Origin: CAYOYH01 sp964408165 | GTDB lineage: Bacteria > Patescibacteriota > Saccharimonadia > Saccharimonadales > CAYOYH01 | Direction: 5' to 3' | Length of the DNA: 13,053 nucleotides | NCBI GenBank assembly: GCA_964408165.1 | Contig: CAYOYH010000021.1 | Span: forward strand, 1 to 13,053 | Shown: positions 1 to 5,163 of the stretch, piece by piece | Numbering within the stretch: the stretch's first letter is position 1 | Layout of the letters: every line of letters begins with the position of its first letter | Position numbers and translations under genes: made by a program | Notes under the pieces: generated by a model | The model's input: only the letters and a program-made list of their open reading frames with translations | What the model was told of the DNA's origin: nothing | The model's database searches: none

Positions 1-51
1 GAAACAGGAAATGCCACAGGGTAGGCGATAAAAAAAGCAGGAAGTAAGAAA
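1..51. repeat. 51-bp direct repeat, copy A (window edge)
   Basis: These bases are identical to 3114-3164. The identity continues four more bases (CTCC, 52-55 and 3165-3168) before the copies diverge. In the second copy the block is preceded by six perfect CAGGAAA heptamers; here the window begins inside the last of these units, so the array probably extends outside. No coding frame is supported. Confidence 0.85.
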
Positions 52-147
52 CTCCTCCGCTGTCCAGCGGACTCTCGGCTCCTCCGCTGTACAGCGGACT
101 CCAACTTCCAACTACGAACTACGAACTACGAGCCACGAACTACGAGC
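52..147. repeat. Degenerate 7-bp tandem array carrying two 16-bp palindromes
   Basis: Units in register: CTCC + palindrome (56-71), CTCTCGG (72-78), CTCC + palindrome (83-98), CTCCAAC (99-105), TTCCAAC, TACGAAC, TACGAAC, TACGAGC, CACGAAC, TACGAGC (to 147). The palindromes are TCCGCTGTCCAGCGGA (one central mismatch) and TCCGCTGTACAGCGGA (perfect). In the related array at 3165-3213 each palindrome is replaced by the three bases AAG, restoring an ordinary heptamer CTCCAAG. The period of seven and the replacement are seen directly; function is unknown. Confidence 0.75.
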
Positions 148-153
148 CCCTAT

Positions 154-238
154 CTCTAGCTTCTAGAATCTGTCGTCTGTCGTCTAACCCCTCCCACCTC
201 CCGTCCTCCCCAAATGTCAAAATGCTAAATGCTAAATG
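154..238. repeat. Degenerate heptamer array upstream of trmD
   Basis: A patchwork with a period of seven: CTCTAGC, TTCTAGA, ATCTGTC, GTCTGTC, GTCTAAC, then pyrimidine units CCTCCCA and CCTCCCG (190-203), then CAAATGT, CAAAATG, CTAAATG, CTAAATG (211-238). Bases 154-187 recur in inverted orientation at 5098-5131 with one mismatch in 34. Nothing here looks coding. Confidence 0.7.
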
Positions 239-285
239 TCAAAATGCCCAACTCCCATCTCTTAGCTAATTCGCCAATGCTGGGG

Positions 286-291
286 TATACT
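286..291 (+). promoter_or_regulatory. -10 box of trmD, probable leaderless start
   Basis: TATACT ends seven bases before the trmD ATG at 299, so transcription would begin at or within a base or two of the start codon. No Shine-Dalgarno precedes the ATG. No good -35 hexamer is seen at the usual spacing (the position reads TAGCTA). Confidence 0.55.
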
Positions 292-298
292 TTTACAG

Positions 299-994
299 AT
301 GAAGATTCAAATAATTACCCTGTTTCCGGAGATGATAGAGAGCTACTTTGAGCATTCGATGATGTTTAAAGCGCGCGAGAACGACCTTGCCAGGGTGGAG
401 ATGATAAATTTGCGGGATTTTGGTATTGGCCCACGTCAGCAGGTGGATGACGAACCCTACGGTGGTGGCGATGGCATGTTGTTAAAACCCGAACCACTAT
501 TTGCGGCAGTTGAACAGGCCAAGAAAAATGACTCAAATGTTAAAGTACTGTTAATGACGCCGCGCGGTAACACTTGGAAACAGTCGAAAGCCAAGGCTTA
601 CGCCGAGGCGAAAGAGGGGCTGATAATCATCTGCGGGCGCTACGAAGGCTACGATGAACGAATAGTTAGCGTGGTGGATGAACAGATTAGTGTGGGCCGG
701 TATGTCTTGACAGGTGGTGAAATACCTGCTATGATTATCGCTGATAGCATAATACGCTTGTTGCCAGGAGTCCTAGGGGGTGAAACTTCTGCTGAAGTGG
801 AATCGTTTAGCGACGACGAAACCGTCGAGTACCCTCAGTACACACGGCCGGCAGAGTTTAAAGACATGAAGGTCCCCGACGTCCTCTTGAGCGGCAACCA
901 TGGAGAGATAGATGAGTGGAGAAAATCAAACTCCCGAAAACCGCAACCCAGAGATAGAGGCTCAAGAATCAAAACTGAGCAATATTGCCAATGA
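299..994 (+). CDS. trmD: tRNA (guanine37-N1)-methyltransferase TrmD
   Basis: Methylates N1 of G37 in tRNAs with G at position 36, using S-adenosylmethionine in the SPOUT trefoil knot; this prevents +1 frameshifting. Family marks visible: ITLFPEM (6-12), DDEPYGGGDGM (50-60), CGRYEGYDER (112-121), VLTGGE (136-141), the catalytic Arg at 153 in IIRLLPGVLG, YPQYTRP (178-184) and LLSGNHGEIDEWR (196-208). At 231 aa it is about 20 residues shorter than E. coli TrmD (about 255), and the tail after residue 208 does not resemble the family. Two positions differ from the E. coli sequence as I recall it: the SIGDYVL Asp is Arg134, and the catalytic Asp169 is Glu168. The last 83 bp also encode the start of the next gene. 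Start: only a -10 box, no ribosome-binding site, suggesting a leaderless message. Confidence 0.95.
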   Translation: MKIQIITLFPEMIESYFEHSMMFKARENDLARVEMINLRDFGIGPRQQVDDEPYGGGDGMLLKPEPLFAAVEQAKKNDSNVKVLLMTPRGNTWKQSKAKAYAEAKEGLIIICGRYEGYDERIVSVVDEQISVGRYVLTGGEIPAMIIADSIIRLLPGVLGGETSAEVESFSDDETVEYPQYTRPAEFKDMKVPDVLLSGNHGEIDEWRKSNSRKPQPRDRGSRIKTEQYCQ

Positions 995-1769
995 ACTAGC
1001 TGCTAGGCTTGGTTACTGGCAGTCTGGAAGATTGGAATGGGAAAAGATTTTCAACAAGCGGGGAGTTCAAGTCGAATTAGATCATTCTGAAAAATGGAGA
1101 AATTTATTGCCACCTCCAACAGACGTAATTAGAAAAAATAATCGTGTTTACATCGCCCAGGTATTCAATGAGCCGACACTGTACGATCTGGAGAATGATT
1201 ATTCTCACATCCCCACACTTAATGAAGAAAACCTAACACGGCTTTACATCGGGCTCGGAATAAGTGGATTCATGGTCAAGGAGCTGATTAGGCCAAATCC
1301 TGAAGGAATCAAAGAATTTTACAATAGCATCTCTAGTCAGCCACTACTCTTTGACCGTCTTTCCGAAATAAATTTCGAGAGCTCAGAAGATGAGTTGAAT
1401 ATGCGGGTAGCAATAGCTCAGAGAAATCCAGACCAAACTGCTAGAACAAATATGTTGCGATTTTGCATGGGGGTGTATTTAATTTCGGAAGATGATGGTA
1501 TTACGAACGGGGTAGCGAAGATTAAGGAATCTGTGGGTGCTGCGCTTGTCGATGCTTTCAAAGAAAGCCTTAAGGGTTCGGTAGACAACAGAGCTGCACA
1601 TATTGCCACCTTAAGAGCGCTGGGAGTTAGTGGCGTCGACGCCGAAATAATGTGGGCGGAGTCACTAACTGACATATCCTTAGCAGGCGCACTACCTATG
1701 AGGTCAGAGGAAATCGTCGATATTCTAAGACCGATTCATATTCGGGCGCATCATAAAAGAGATTCGTAA
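912..1769 (+). CDS. Unrecognised soluble protein overlapping trmD
   Basis: A 285-residue protein that I do not recognise. No signal peptide, membrane segment or catalytic motif is evident; composition is mixed alpha/beta with several acidic helical stretches. The first about 20 residues (rich in Asn, Glu, Pro) are encoded inside the trmD 3' end in another frame and look disordered, as expected for an overprinted segment. The start is supported by GGAGAG (902-907) four bases before ATG 912, so the 83-bp overlap appears genuine and translation is probably coupled to trmD. The 3' end overlaps the convergent serine-hydrolase gene by 19 bp (1751-1769). Codon use and length argue for a real gene; function cannot be given. 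Confidence 0.75.
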   Translation: MSGENQTPENRNPEIEAQESKLSNIANELAARLGYWQSGRLEWEKIFNKRGVQVELDHSEKWRNLLPPPTDVIRKNNRVYIAQVFNEPTLYDLENDYSHIPTLNEENLTRLYIGLGISGFMVKELIRPNPEGIKEFYNSISSQPLLFDRLSEINFESSEDELNMRVAIAQRNPDQTARTNMLRFCMGVYLISEDDGITNGVAKIKESVGAALVDAFKESLKGSVDNRAAHIATLRALGVSGVDAEIMWAESLTDISLAGALPMRSEEIVDILRPIHIRAHHKRDS

Positions 1770-2662
1770 ACTAGTAAACTCAGATTAGAAATATTCGCGT
1801 ATCTTTGCGCTAAATTTGGAATTGATGGATCGGGGCCGCTCATAACTACGATGATGTAGCTTGGGCCGTCAACAGTCCGGACGATGCCCGCGTCATGCAC
1901 ATAACCGACCAAATCTCCGGTTTTATGCATAATTTGGACACCGTCCGGGAGTCCTTGTGGTAGACGATTATTGATTTTTTGGGCAGCCAGTAGGTCTAGG
2001 AAGGCTTGGCTGCTACTCCTACTTAGCAACTCTCCGTCGTACAGATCTTCAAGTAGCTTGGCTACGTCCTGGGCGCTGGATTTAGTATATGCACCACTAA
2101 GGTTGGTTGACGGGTAGCCAAGTGTTTTCATGGCCCGAGCATTGATGTTTGAGTAGCCAAGTTTTTTGATAATTGCTCTGCCACAGTCGTTGTCGGAAAC
2201 GGTAATCATTTTGTCTAAGCATTGCTTGAGACTAGCCTCATCAGTCATGCGTTGATAAAGACTCCACTGGCCAGAGTCTATTCTTTCAAAAGCCAACTGA
2301 GCTGCAAAAAGCTTGTAGAGGCTTGCCGAATACAACTGAACAGTGGCGTTGTGTATTGCTGCCACGCCTTCACCAAGACTTTCCACGTGTATGCCGTATA
2401 TTCCATTTTGTGAATTTGCGAAGTCTTCGATGGTTTGCTGTAGGGTGATTTGTTTTTGGATAAGCTTGTTGGTGGTACTGACTTCATCAGCTTCAGTCAG
2501 TGCCTGCGTTGAACTGAAGACAGGTTTCACCGAGCGAGCTTGAACAGGGGCAGGGACTACTAAGGATAGCGACTGTAACATCGCCCATACCCCAAATGCA
2601 GCTAGAAAAATGACTGTATACGAAAAAAATTCAAACGTATACGTCTTTTGTTTTTTGGACAC
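1751..2662 (-). CDS. Membrane-anchored serine hydrolase, beta-lactamase/PBP fold
   Basis: A 303-residue protein with an N-terminal membrane segment (about residues 13-36) followed by an extracytoplasmic penicillin-interacting serine-hydrolase domain of the Beta-lactamase2 type. The three active-site motifs are present: S114-L-Y-K117 (SxxK), S156-D-N158 (SDN) and H246-K-T-G249 (KTG). The distance from SDN to KTG is about 90 residues, and the omega-loop ExxLN motif that supplies the deacylating Glu166 of true class A beta-lactamases is not seen. It may therefore be a slow-turnover acyl-enzyme or a peptidoglycan D,D-peptidase-like protein rather than a resistance enzyme (inference). The start is GTG at 2662; an in-frame TAA lies just upstream, so no earlier start is possible. 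A promoter-like pair lies at 2677-2704. No terminator is seen; the gene runs 19 bp into its convergent neighbour. Confidence 0.85.
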   Translation of the reverse strand: MSKKQKTYTFEFFSYTVIFLAAFGVWAMLQSLSLVVPAPVQARSVKPVFSSTQALTEADEVSTTNKLIQKQITLQQTIEDFANSQNGIYGIHVESLGEGVAAIHNATVQLYSASLYKLFAAQLAFERIDSGQWSLYQRMTDEASLKQCLDKMITVSDNDCGRAIIKKLGYSNINARAMKTLGYPSTNLSGAYTKSSAQDVAKLLEDLYDGELLSRSSSQAFLDLLAAQKINNRLPQGLPDGVQIMHKTGDLVGYVHDAGIVRTVDGPSYIIVVMSGPDPSIPNLAQRYANISNLSLLVYESLL

Positions 2663-2676
2663 TTTTTGTTTCTCAA

Positions 2677-2704
2677 ATTAAAAGTACTGATGGCATGGTA
2701 GCAA
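2677..2704 (-). promoter_or_regulatory. Promoter-like hexamers for the serine hydrolase
   Basis: On the minus strand TTGCTA (2704-2699), a 16-bp spacer, and TTTAAT (2682-2677). The predicted start of transcription is about 8 bases from the GTG codon, leaving almost no leader. Based on consensus similarity only. Confidence 0.4.
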
Positions 2705-2757
2705 CACGCTAGTGGTTTGGCAACACTAATTTGCATATTTTTTAAGCAATGTTTTTA

Positions 2758-2788
2758 GCGTTGCTAATGGCAACGCACGCTGCGTTGC
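2758..2788. other. Overlapping alternative hairpins
   Basis: GCGTTGC (2758-2764) can pair with GCAACGC (2770-2776) across a 5-base loop, and the second element extended to GCAACGCA (2770-2777) can pair instead with TGCGTTGC (2781-2788) across loop CGC. The second hairpin is followed by TTTT on the plus strand. The two structures are mutually exclusive, as in an attenuator, but no gene is immediately downstream. Confidence 0.45.
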
Positions 2789-2839
2789 TTTTGGGGGACA
2801 AAAGGAATGTTCTTTTCAAGAACCAAACTGGTGCTGTTT

Positions 2840-3060
2840 CGCCAGCACGCCCCATTTACACTTTTGACAGCAAAAGTGTAGCAAAACTGCCTCCATGGAC
2901 GAAAACATGACTAACAAATGACAAAACTGCACTGGAGCTCGGCAAACGCCTGCGGCGGTTCGTTTAGTTACTTCATTGGAGTAAACGAACAAAGCCTTCG
3001 CTCATTACTCAGTGCAGTTCCATCATTTGTTAATCGGTTTTCTTTAATGTCGGGGGAGAA
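2840..3060 (-). repeat. Structured dispersed repeat, copy 1 (inverted relative to copy 2)
   Basis: The reverse complement of this block matches 4876-5094 along nearly its whole length with scattered substitutions and small indels. Within it: an imperfect 23-bp outer stem (2912-2934 with 3010-3032), an interrupted inner stem GAGC..GGC (2935-2943) with GCC..GCTC (2994-3003), a small hairpin CGCC-TGC-GGCG (2948-2958), a 9-bp hairpin GTTCGTTTA/TAAACGAAC (2958-2966 with 2982-2990), and a separate hairpin TACACTTTT/AAAAGTGTA (2857-2880). Several paired positions change in both partners between the copies. No coding frame is supported. It may be a structured RNA, or a MITE-like element recognised as single-stranded DNA. 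Confidence 0.8.
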
Positions 3061-3063
3061 TTA

Positions 3064-3126
3064 GACGATAGACGATAGAATGCAGGAAACAGGAAACAGG
3101 AAACAGGAAACAGGAAACAGGAAATG
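3064..3126. repeat. Heptamer array GACGATA / GGAAACA
   Basis: Nine units in one register: GACGATA, GACGATA, GAATGCA, then GGAAACA five times, then GGAAATG. Read in another phase this includes six perfect CAGGAAA units (3083-3124). The change of unit sequence without loss of phase is seen directly. It begins four bases after structured repeat copy 1. Confidence 0.85.
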
Positions 3127-3164
3127 CCACAGGGTAGGCGATAAAAAAAGCAGGAAGTAAGAAA
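3114..3164. repeat. 51-bp direct repeat, copy B
   Basis: Identical to bases 1-51 of the window. It includes the end of the CAGGAAA array and the following non-heptameric stretch with a run of seven A. It lies between two heptamer arrays upstream of sodN. Confidence 0.85.
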
Positions 3165-3213
3165 CTCCAAGCTCTCGGCTCCAAGCTCCAACTACGAACT
3201 ACGAAACACAAAC
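3165..3213. repeat. Heptamer array upstream of sodN, without palindromes
   Basis: Seven units in register: CTCCAAG, CTCTCGG, CTCCAAG, CTCCAAC, TACGAAC, TACGAAA, CACAAAC. It corresponds to 52-126 but has AAG where that copy has 16-bp palindromes. It runs up to the extended -10 of sodN and therefore occupies its -35 region. Confidence 0.75.
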
Positions 3214-3217
3214 ACAG

Positions 3218-3246
3218 TGCTATAATCAGACAACTAATTTGGAGGT
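3218..3246 (+). promoter_or_regulatory. Extended -10 promoter and ribosome-binding site of sodN
   Basis: TGCTATAAT (3218-3226) is an extended -10. No -35 consensus lies at the expected distance, where the heptamer array sits. GGAGGT (3241-3246) is five bases before ATG 3252, giving a leader of about 20 bases with a strong ribosome-binding site. Confidence 0.7.
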
Positions 3247-3251
3247 ACAAA

Positions 3252-3641
3252 ATGAAAAGCATGGTTAACAGATTTATCAAACCGGTCTGGGCGCATTGTG
3301 ACTTGATGTGTGGAGTCTACGACCCAGCCCAGGCGCGAATTGAGGCGGAGTCGGTTCTAGCGATAATGAAGAAGTATCAGGAGTCAGACGACGGAGTTTT
3401 CAGGCAAAGATGCATCATCATCAAAGAACAGCGGGCGCAACTGGTTAAAGAGCATTTGTGGGTGCTGTGGACGGATTATTTCAAGCCAGAGCATCTAGAG
3501 AAATCGCCAGAGCTGCATGATTTGTTTTGGCGAGCCACCAAGCAGGCCGGGGAAGTTAAGAAATCAGTCGAACCGAAGGACGGCGAGAAGCTTCTTAGTT
3601 TAATTGCTGAAATAGACGATATCTTCCAACAGACTAAATAA
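3252..3641 (+). CDS. sodN: Nickel superoxide dismutase precursor
   Basis: Disproportionates superoxide to oxygen and hydrogen peroxide at a nickel centre bound by the N-terminal hook. The 129-aa precursor has a 14-residue propeptide (ending KPVWA) followed by HCDLMCGVYDPAQARIEAES. After cleavage the mature chain of 115 residues would begin with His1, Cys2 and Cys6, the nickel ligands, and Tyr9 is kept. The rest matches the Streptomyces family: IKEQRAQLVKEH, LWTDYFKP and LLSLIAEIDDIF are clearly recognisable. The odd feature is Met at position 5, where characterised enzymes have a conserved Pro (HCxxPCGxY). The protein lacks a standard signal peptide, so it is probably cytoplasmic. The stop overlaps the start of the maturation peptidase (TAATG), so the two are coupled. 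The gene lies between inverted structured repeats. Confidence 0.93.
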   Translation: MKSMVNRFIKPVWAHCDLMCGVYDPAQARIEAESVLAIMKKYQESDDGVFRQRCIIIKEQRAQLVKEHLWVLWTDYFKPEHLEKSPELHDLFWRATKQAGEVKKSVEPKDGEKLLSLIAEIDDIFQQTK

Positions 3642-3919
3642 TGAAATGGCCGTTAATTGTTCGTAGAGTTGTCGGTCATAGCATGGAGCCGACGCTGCGT
3701 GAGGGTCGAATAGTTTTGGCTAGCCCCCTACTTCCGATAGGGAAGGGTGATATTGTGGTGGCGAAGGTTGAAGATAGAGAAATCATTAAAAGAGTTAGTG
3801 AAGTAACCAACGAGGGCTATTTTCTGCGAGGTGACAATAAAACACATAACCGTGATAGCCACAGGTTTGGGGTAGTAAAAAGAGCGAACGTGCTCGGTAG
3901 AGTGTTGTTTGCGAAGTAG
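3641..3919 (+). CDS. sodX: Nickel-type SOD maturation protease (S26 family)
   Basis: A 92-residue S26 signal-peptidase-like protein, the usual partner of sodN. It cleaves the SodN propeptide so that the new N-terminal His can bind nickel. Motifs: GHSMEPTL (12-19) with the catalytic Ser14, Lys50 in EIIKRV as the general base, and the GDN box LRGDNKTHNRDSHRFG (62-77). Unlike signal peptidase I there is no N-terminal membrane anchor, consistent with a cytoplasmic substrate and with the family's short length. Translation starts one base inside the sodN stop (TAATG), so the pair forms a coupled operon. No separate promoter is seen. An inverted repeat 70 bp downstream (3989-4026) may end the transcript. 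Confidence 0.9.
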   Translation: MKWPLIVRRVVGHSMEPTLREGRIVLASPLLPIGKGDIVVAKVEDREIIKRVSEVTNEGYFLRGDNKTHNRDSHRFGVVKRANVLGRVLFAK

Positions 3920-3988
3920 TCATTCAACCCGCGCCTCACAGAAAACTCACAAAATATACAAAATTGCGTAAAAAACCATTGCTTTAAC

Positions 3989-4026
3989 CCCTTAAAAAAT
4001 CCGATTCGAATCCGATTTTTTAAGGG
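3989..4026. terminator. Long inverted repeat after sodX, possible terminator
   Basis: CCCTTAAAAAATC (3989-4001) and GATTTTTTAAGGG (4014-4026) form perfect 13-bp arms around a 12-base loop that contains the palindrome GATTCGAATC. The U-rich part lies inside the 3' arm rather than after the stem, so it is not a textbook intrinsic terminator; position after the sod operon suggests it ends or protects that transcript. Confidence 0.5.
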
Positions 4027-4040
4027 AGGGTGAGGGATGT

Positions 4041-4096
4041 ATTCAGTATTTAGCGTTCGGTAATTGGTACTCGGCATTCAACATTTAACATTTGGT
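4041..4096. repeat. Degenerate heptamer array between sodX and tag
   Basis: Eight units in register: ATTCAGT, ATTTAGC, GTTCGGT, AATTGGT, ACTCGGC, ATTCAAC, ATTTAAC, ATTTGGT. A purine/pyrimidine pattern (roughly R-Y-T-Y-R-R-Y) is kept better than the bases themselves. The stretch 3920-4236 otherwise holds only the inverted repeat, a dispersed repeat and the tag promoter. Confidence 0.7.
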
Positions 4097-4156
4097 TTTT
4101 TGGGCGGTGTTGCTGGCGTTTACTTCGCTGCGGAAAATTCCCACTAACAATGCGAC

Positions 4157-4196
4157 AAAGTTATGGAAAAGTCGCGTTCGGGGTGAGACTTTGCGG
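4157..4196 (+). repeat. 40-bp dispersed repeat, copy 1
   Basis: Matches the reverse complement of 11686-11725 with four differences in 40, all transitions. Weaker similarity continues upstream (CACTA before the block in both). The block contains AAAGTC and GACTTT, which can form a 6-bp stem conserved in both copies. Confidence 0.65.
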
Positions 4197-4219
4197 CTGA
4201 CCGAGGAAAGATTTGCAAA

Positions 4220-4228
4220 TGATATACT
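4220..4228 (+). promoter_or_regulatory. Extended -10 promoter of tag, near-leaderless
   Basis: TGATATACT is an extended -10 (TGnTATACT). Eight bases separate it from ATG 4237, so the transcript would start within about two bases of the start codon. No -35 is seen and no usable Shine-Dalgarno. Confidence 0.55.
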
Positions 4229-4236
4229 CCTTAGGT

Positions 4237-4809
4237 ATGAAAACAAGATGTGGCTGGGCAAATGGCAAAGAGATATACGAGAAGTATCACGACCAAGAGT
4301 GGGGTGTGCCGTTGCACGGTGATGTGCAACTTTTTGAATTTCTAACGCTGGAAGCGTTTCAGGCAGGACTGAGTTGGTTAACAATTTTGAACAAGCGTGA
4401 GAACTTTCGGGAAGCATTTGCTGGCTTTGACTATGAAAAAGTCGCTAAGTTTGGTGAAAAGGATTTTGATAGGTTGATGAGCAACACCGGGATAGTGCGC
4501 AACCGCCTAAAAATTGCGGCAGCCGTAAATAATGCTCAGAAATTCATTGAGATTAGAAAAGAGTTCGGGGTATTCGATAAATATATTTGGGGTTTCGTGA
4601 ACGGCAGACCAATTCAAAATAATTTTAAAGAAATGTTGGACATTCCAGCCAAAACCGAGCTGTCAGACAAAATTAGTAAAGATTTGAAAGACAGAGGCTT
4701 CAAATTTGTTGGCTCAACAATCATCTACGCCCACATGCAGGCGACTGGCATGGTGAACGACCATGTGGTGTCGTGTTTTAGGCACGACGTGGTAGTTAGT
4801 ATTTCGTAG
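4237..4809 (+). CDS. tag: DNA-3-methyladenine glycosylase I
   Basis: Excises 3-methyladenine from alkylated DNA as the first step of base excision repair. The 190-residue protein (E. coli Tag is 187) begins MKTRCGWANGKEIYEKYHDQ, aligning with the E. coli start MERCGW..YHDNEWGVP. Zinc ligands are visible: Cys5 and His18 at the N-terminus, His and Cys in NDHVVSC near the C-terminus. LEAFQAGLSW carries the conserved Glu of the base pocket, and the helix-hairpin region with GIVRNRLKI is typical. Longer readings from TTG 4213 are possible but would begin upstream of the -10 box; alignment and promoter position favour ATG 4237. The stop codon lies inside the first unit of a heptamer array. The gene shares the repeat-bounded block with sodN-sodX but has its own promoter. 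Confidence 0.93.
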   Translation: MKTRCGWANGKEIYEKYHDQEWGVPLHGDVQLFEFLTLEAFQAGLSWLTILNKRENFREAFAGFDYEKVAKFGEKDFDRLMSNTGIVRNRLKIAAAVNNAQKFIEIRKEFGVFDKYIWGFVNGRPIQNNFKEMLDIPAKTELSDKISKDLKDRGFKFVGSTIIYAHMQATGMVNDHVVSCFRHDVVVSIS

Positions 4810-4833
4810 ACGGTAGTTCGGAGTTCGCATGGC
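4806..4833. repeat. Short heptamer array at the end of tag
   Basis: GTAGACG, GTAGTTC, GGAGTTC, GCATGGC in one register, starting over the tag stop codon. The reverse complement (GAACTCC, GAACTAC) belongs to the same unit family as the arrays at 99-147 and 3186-3206. Confidence 0.5.
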
Positions 4834-4875
4834 TACAGTTTGCTCCTTTCCTTTTTTGTGCTCCCTGCATTTGAG

Positions 4876-5094
4876 TTCTCCCCGACACTAAAGAAAACCG
4901 ATTAACAAATGGTGAAACTGCACTGAGTAATGAGCGAGGGTTTTGTTCGTTTACTCCAATGAATAACTAAACGAACCGCCGTAGGCGTTACCGAGCTCCA
5001 GTGCAGTTTTGTCATTTGTTAGTAGTGTTTTTGTCCCGTGGAGGCAGTTTTGAGACACTTTTTCTGTAAAAAGTGTTGGTGCGGTGCGTTGGCG
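4876..5094 (+). repeat. Structured dispersed repeat, copy 2
   Basis: Inverted counterpart of 2840-3060. Stems: outer 4903-4925 with 4999-5021 (23 bp, three mismatches); inner GAGC (4932-4935) with GCTC (4995-4998) and GGT (4939-4941) with ACC (4990-4992); GTTCGTTTA (4945-4953) with TAAACGAAC (4968-4976); CGCC-GTA-GGCG (4977-4987); and the downstream hairpin ACACTTTTT/AAAAAGTGT (5055-5063 with 5068-5076, loop CTGT). Relative to copy 1, a C-G pair in the inner stem is T-A here and a G-C pair in the downstream hairpin is T-A here, so both partners changed. Confidence 0.8.
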
Positions 5095-5097
5095 TTT

Positions 5098-5149
5098 TTA
5101 GACGATAGACGACAGATTCTAGAAGCTAGAGGCAGGCGGACAGACTTTG
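5098..5149. repeat. Heptamer array with inverted copy of 154-187
   Basis: Units in register from 5101: GACGATA, GACGACA, GATTCTA, GAAGCTA, GAGGCAG, GCGGACA, GACTTTG. Bases 5098-5131 are the reverse complement of 154-187 with one mismatch. It follows structured repeat copy 2 by a few bases, as GACGATA units also follow copy 1. Confidence 0.75.
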
Positions 5150-5163
5150 GAAAAAGAACATTT

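Noticed and set aside
1418..1675. Minus-strand frame opposite the gene at 912-1769
   Set aside because: Lies wholly within the better-supported plus-strand gene and has no start signals or recognisable sequence.
3083..3126. CRISPR array
   Set aside because: The repeats are contiguous heptamers without spacers, and no cas genes are in the window.
3044..3280. 78-codon minus-strand frame with repeated hydrophobic residues
   Set aside because: The apparent hydrophobic protein is translation of the CAGGAAA heptamer array, which repeats every seven bases and so yields a 7-residue periodic peptide.
4092..4322. 76-codon plus-strand frame upstream of tag
   Set aside because: It overlaps the tag promoter and start in another frame, has no ribosome-binding site, and includes heptamer and dispersed-repeat DNA.
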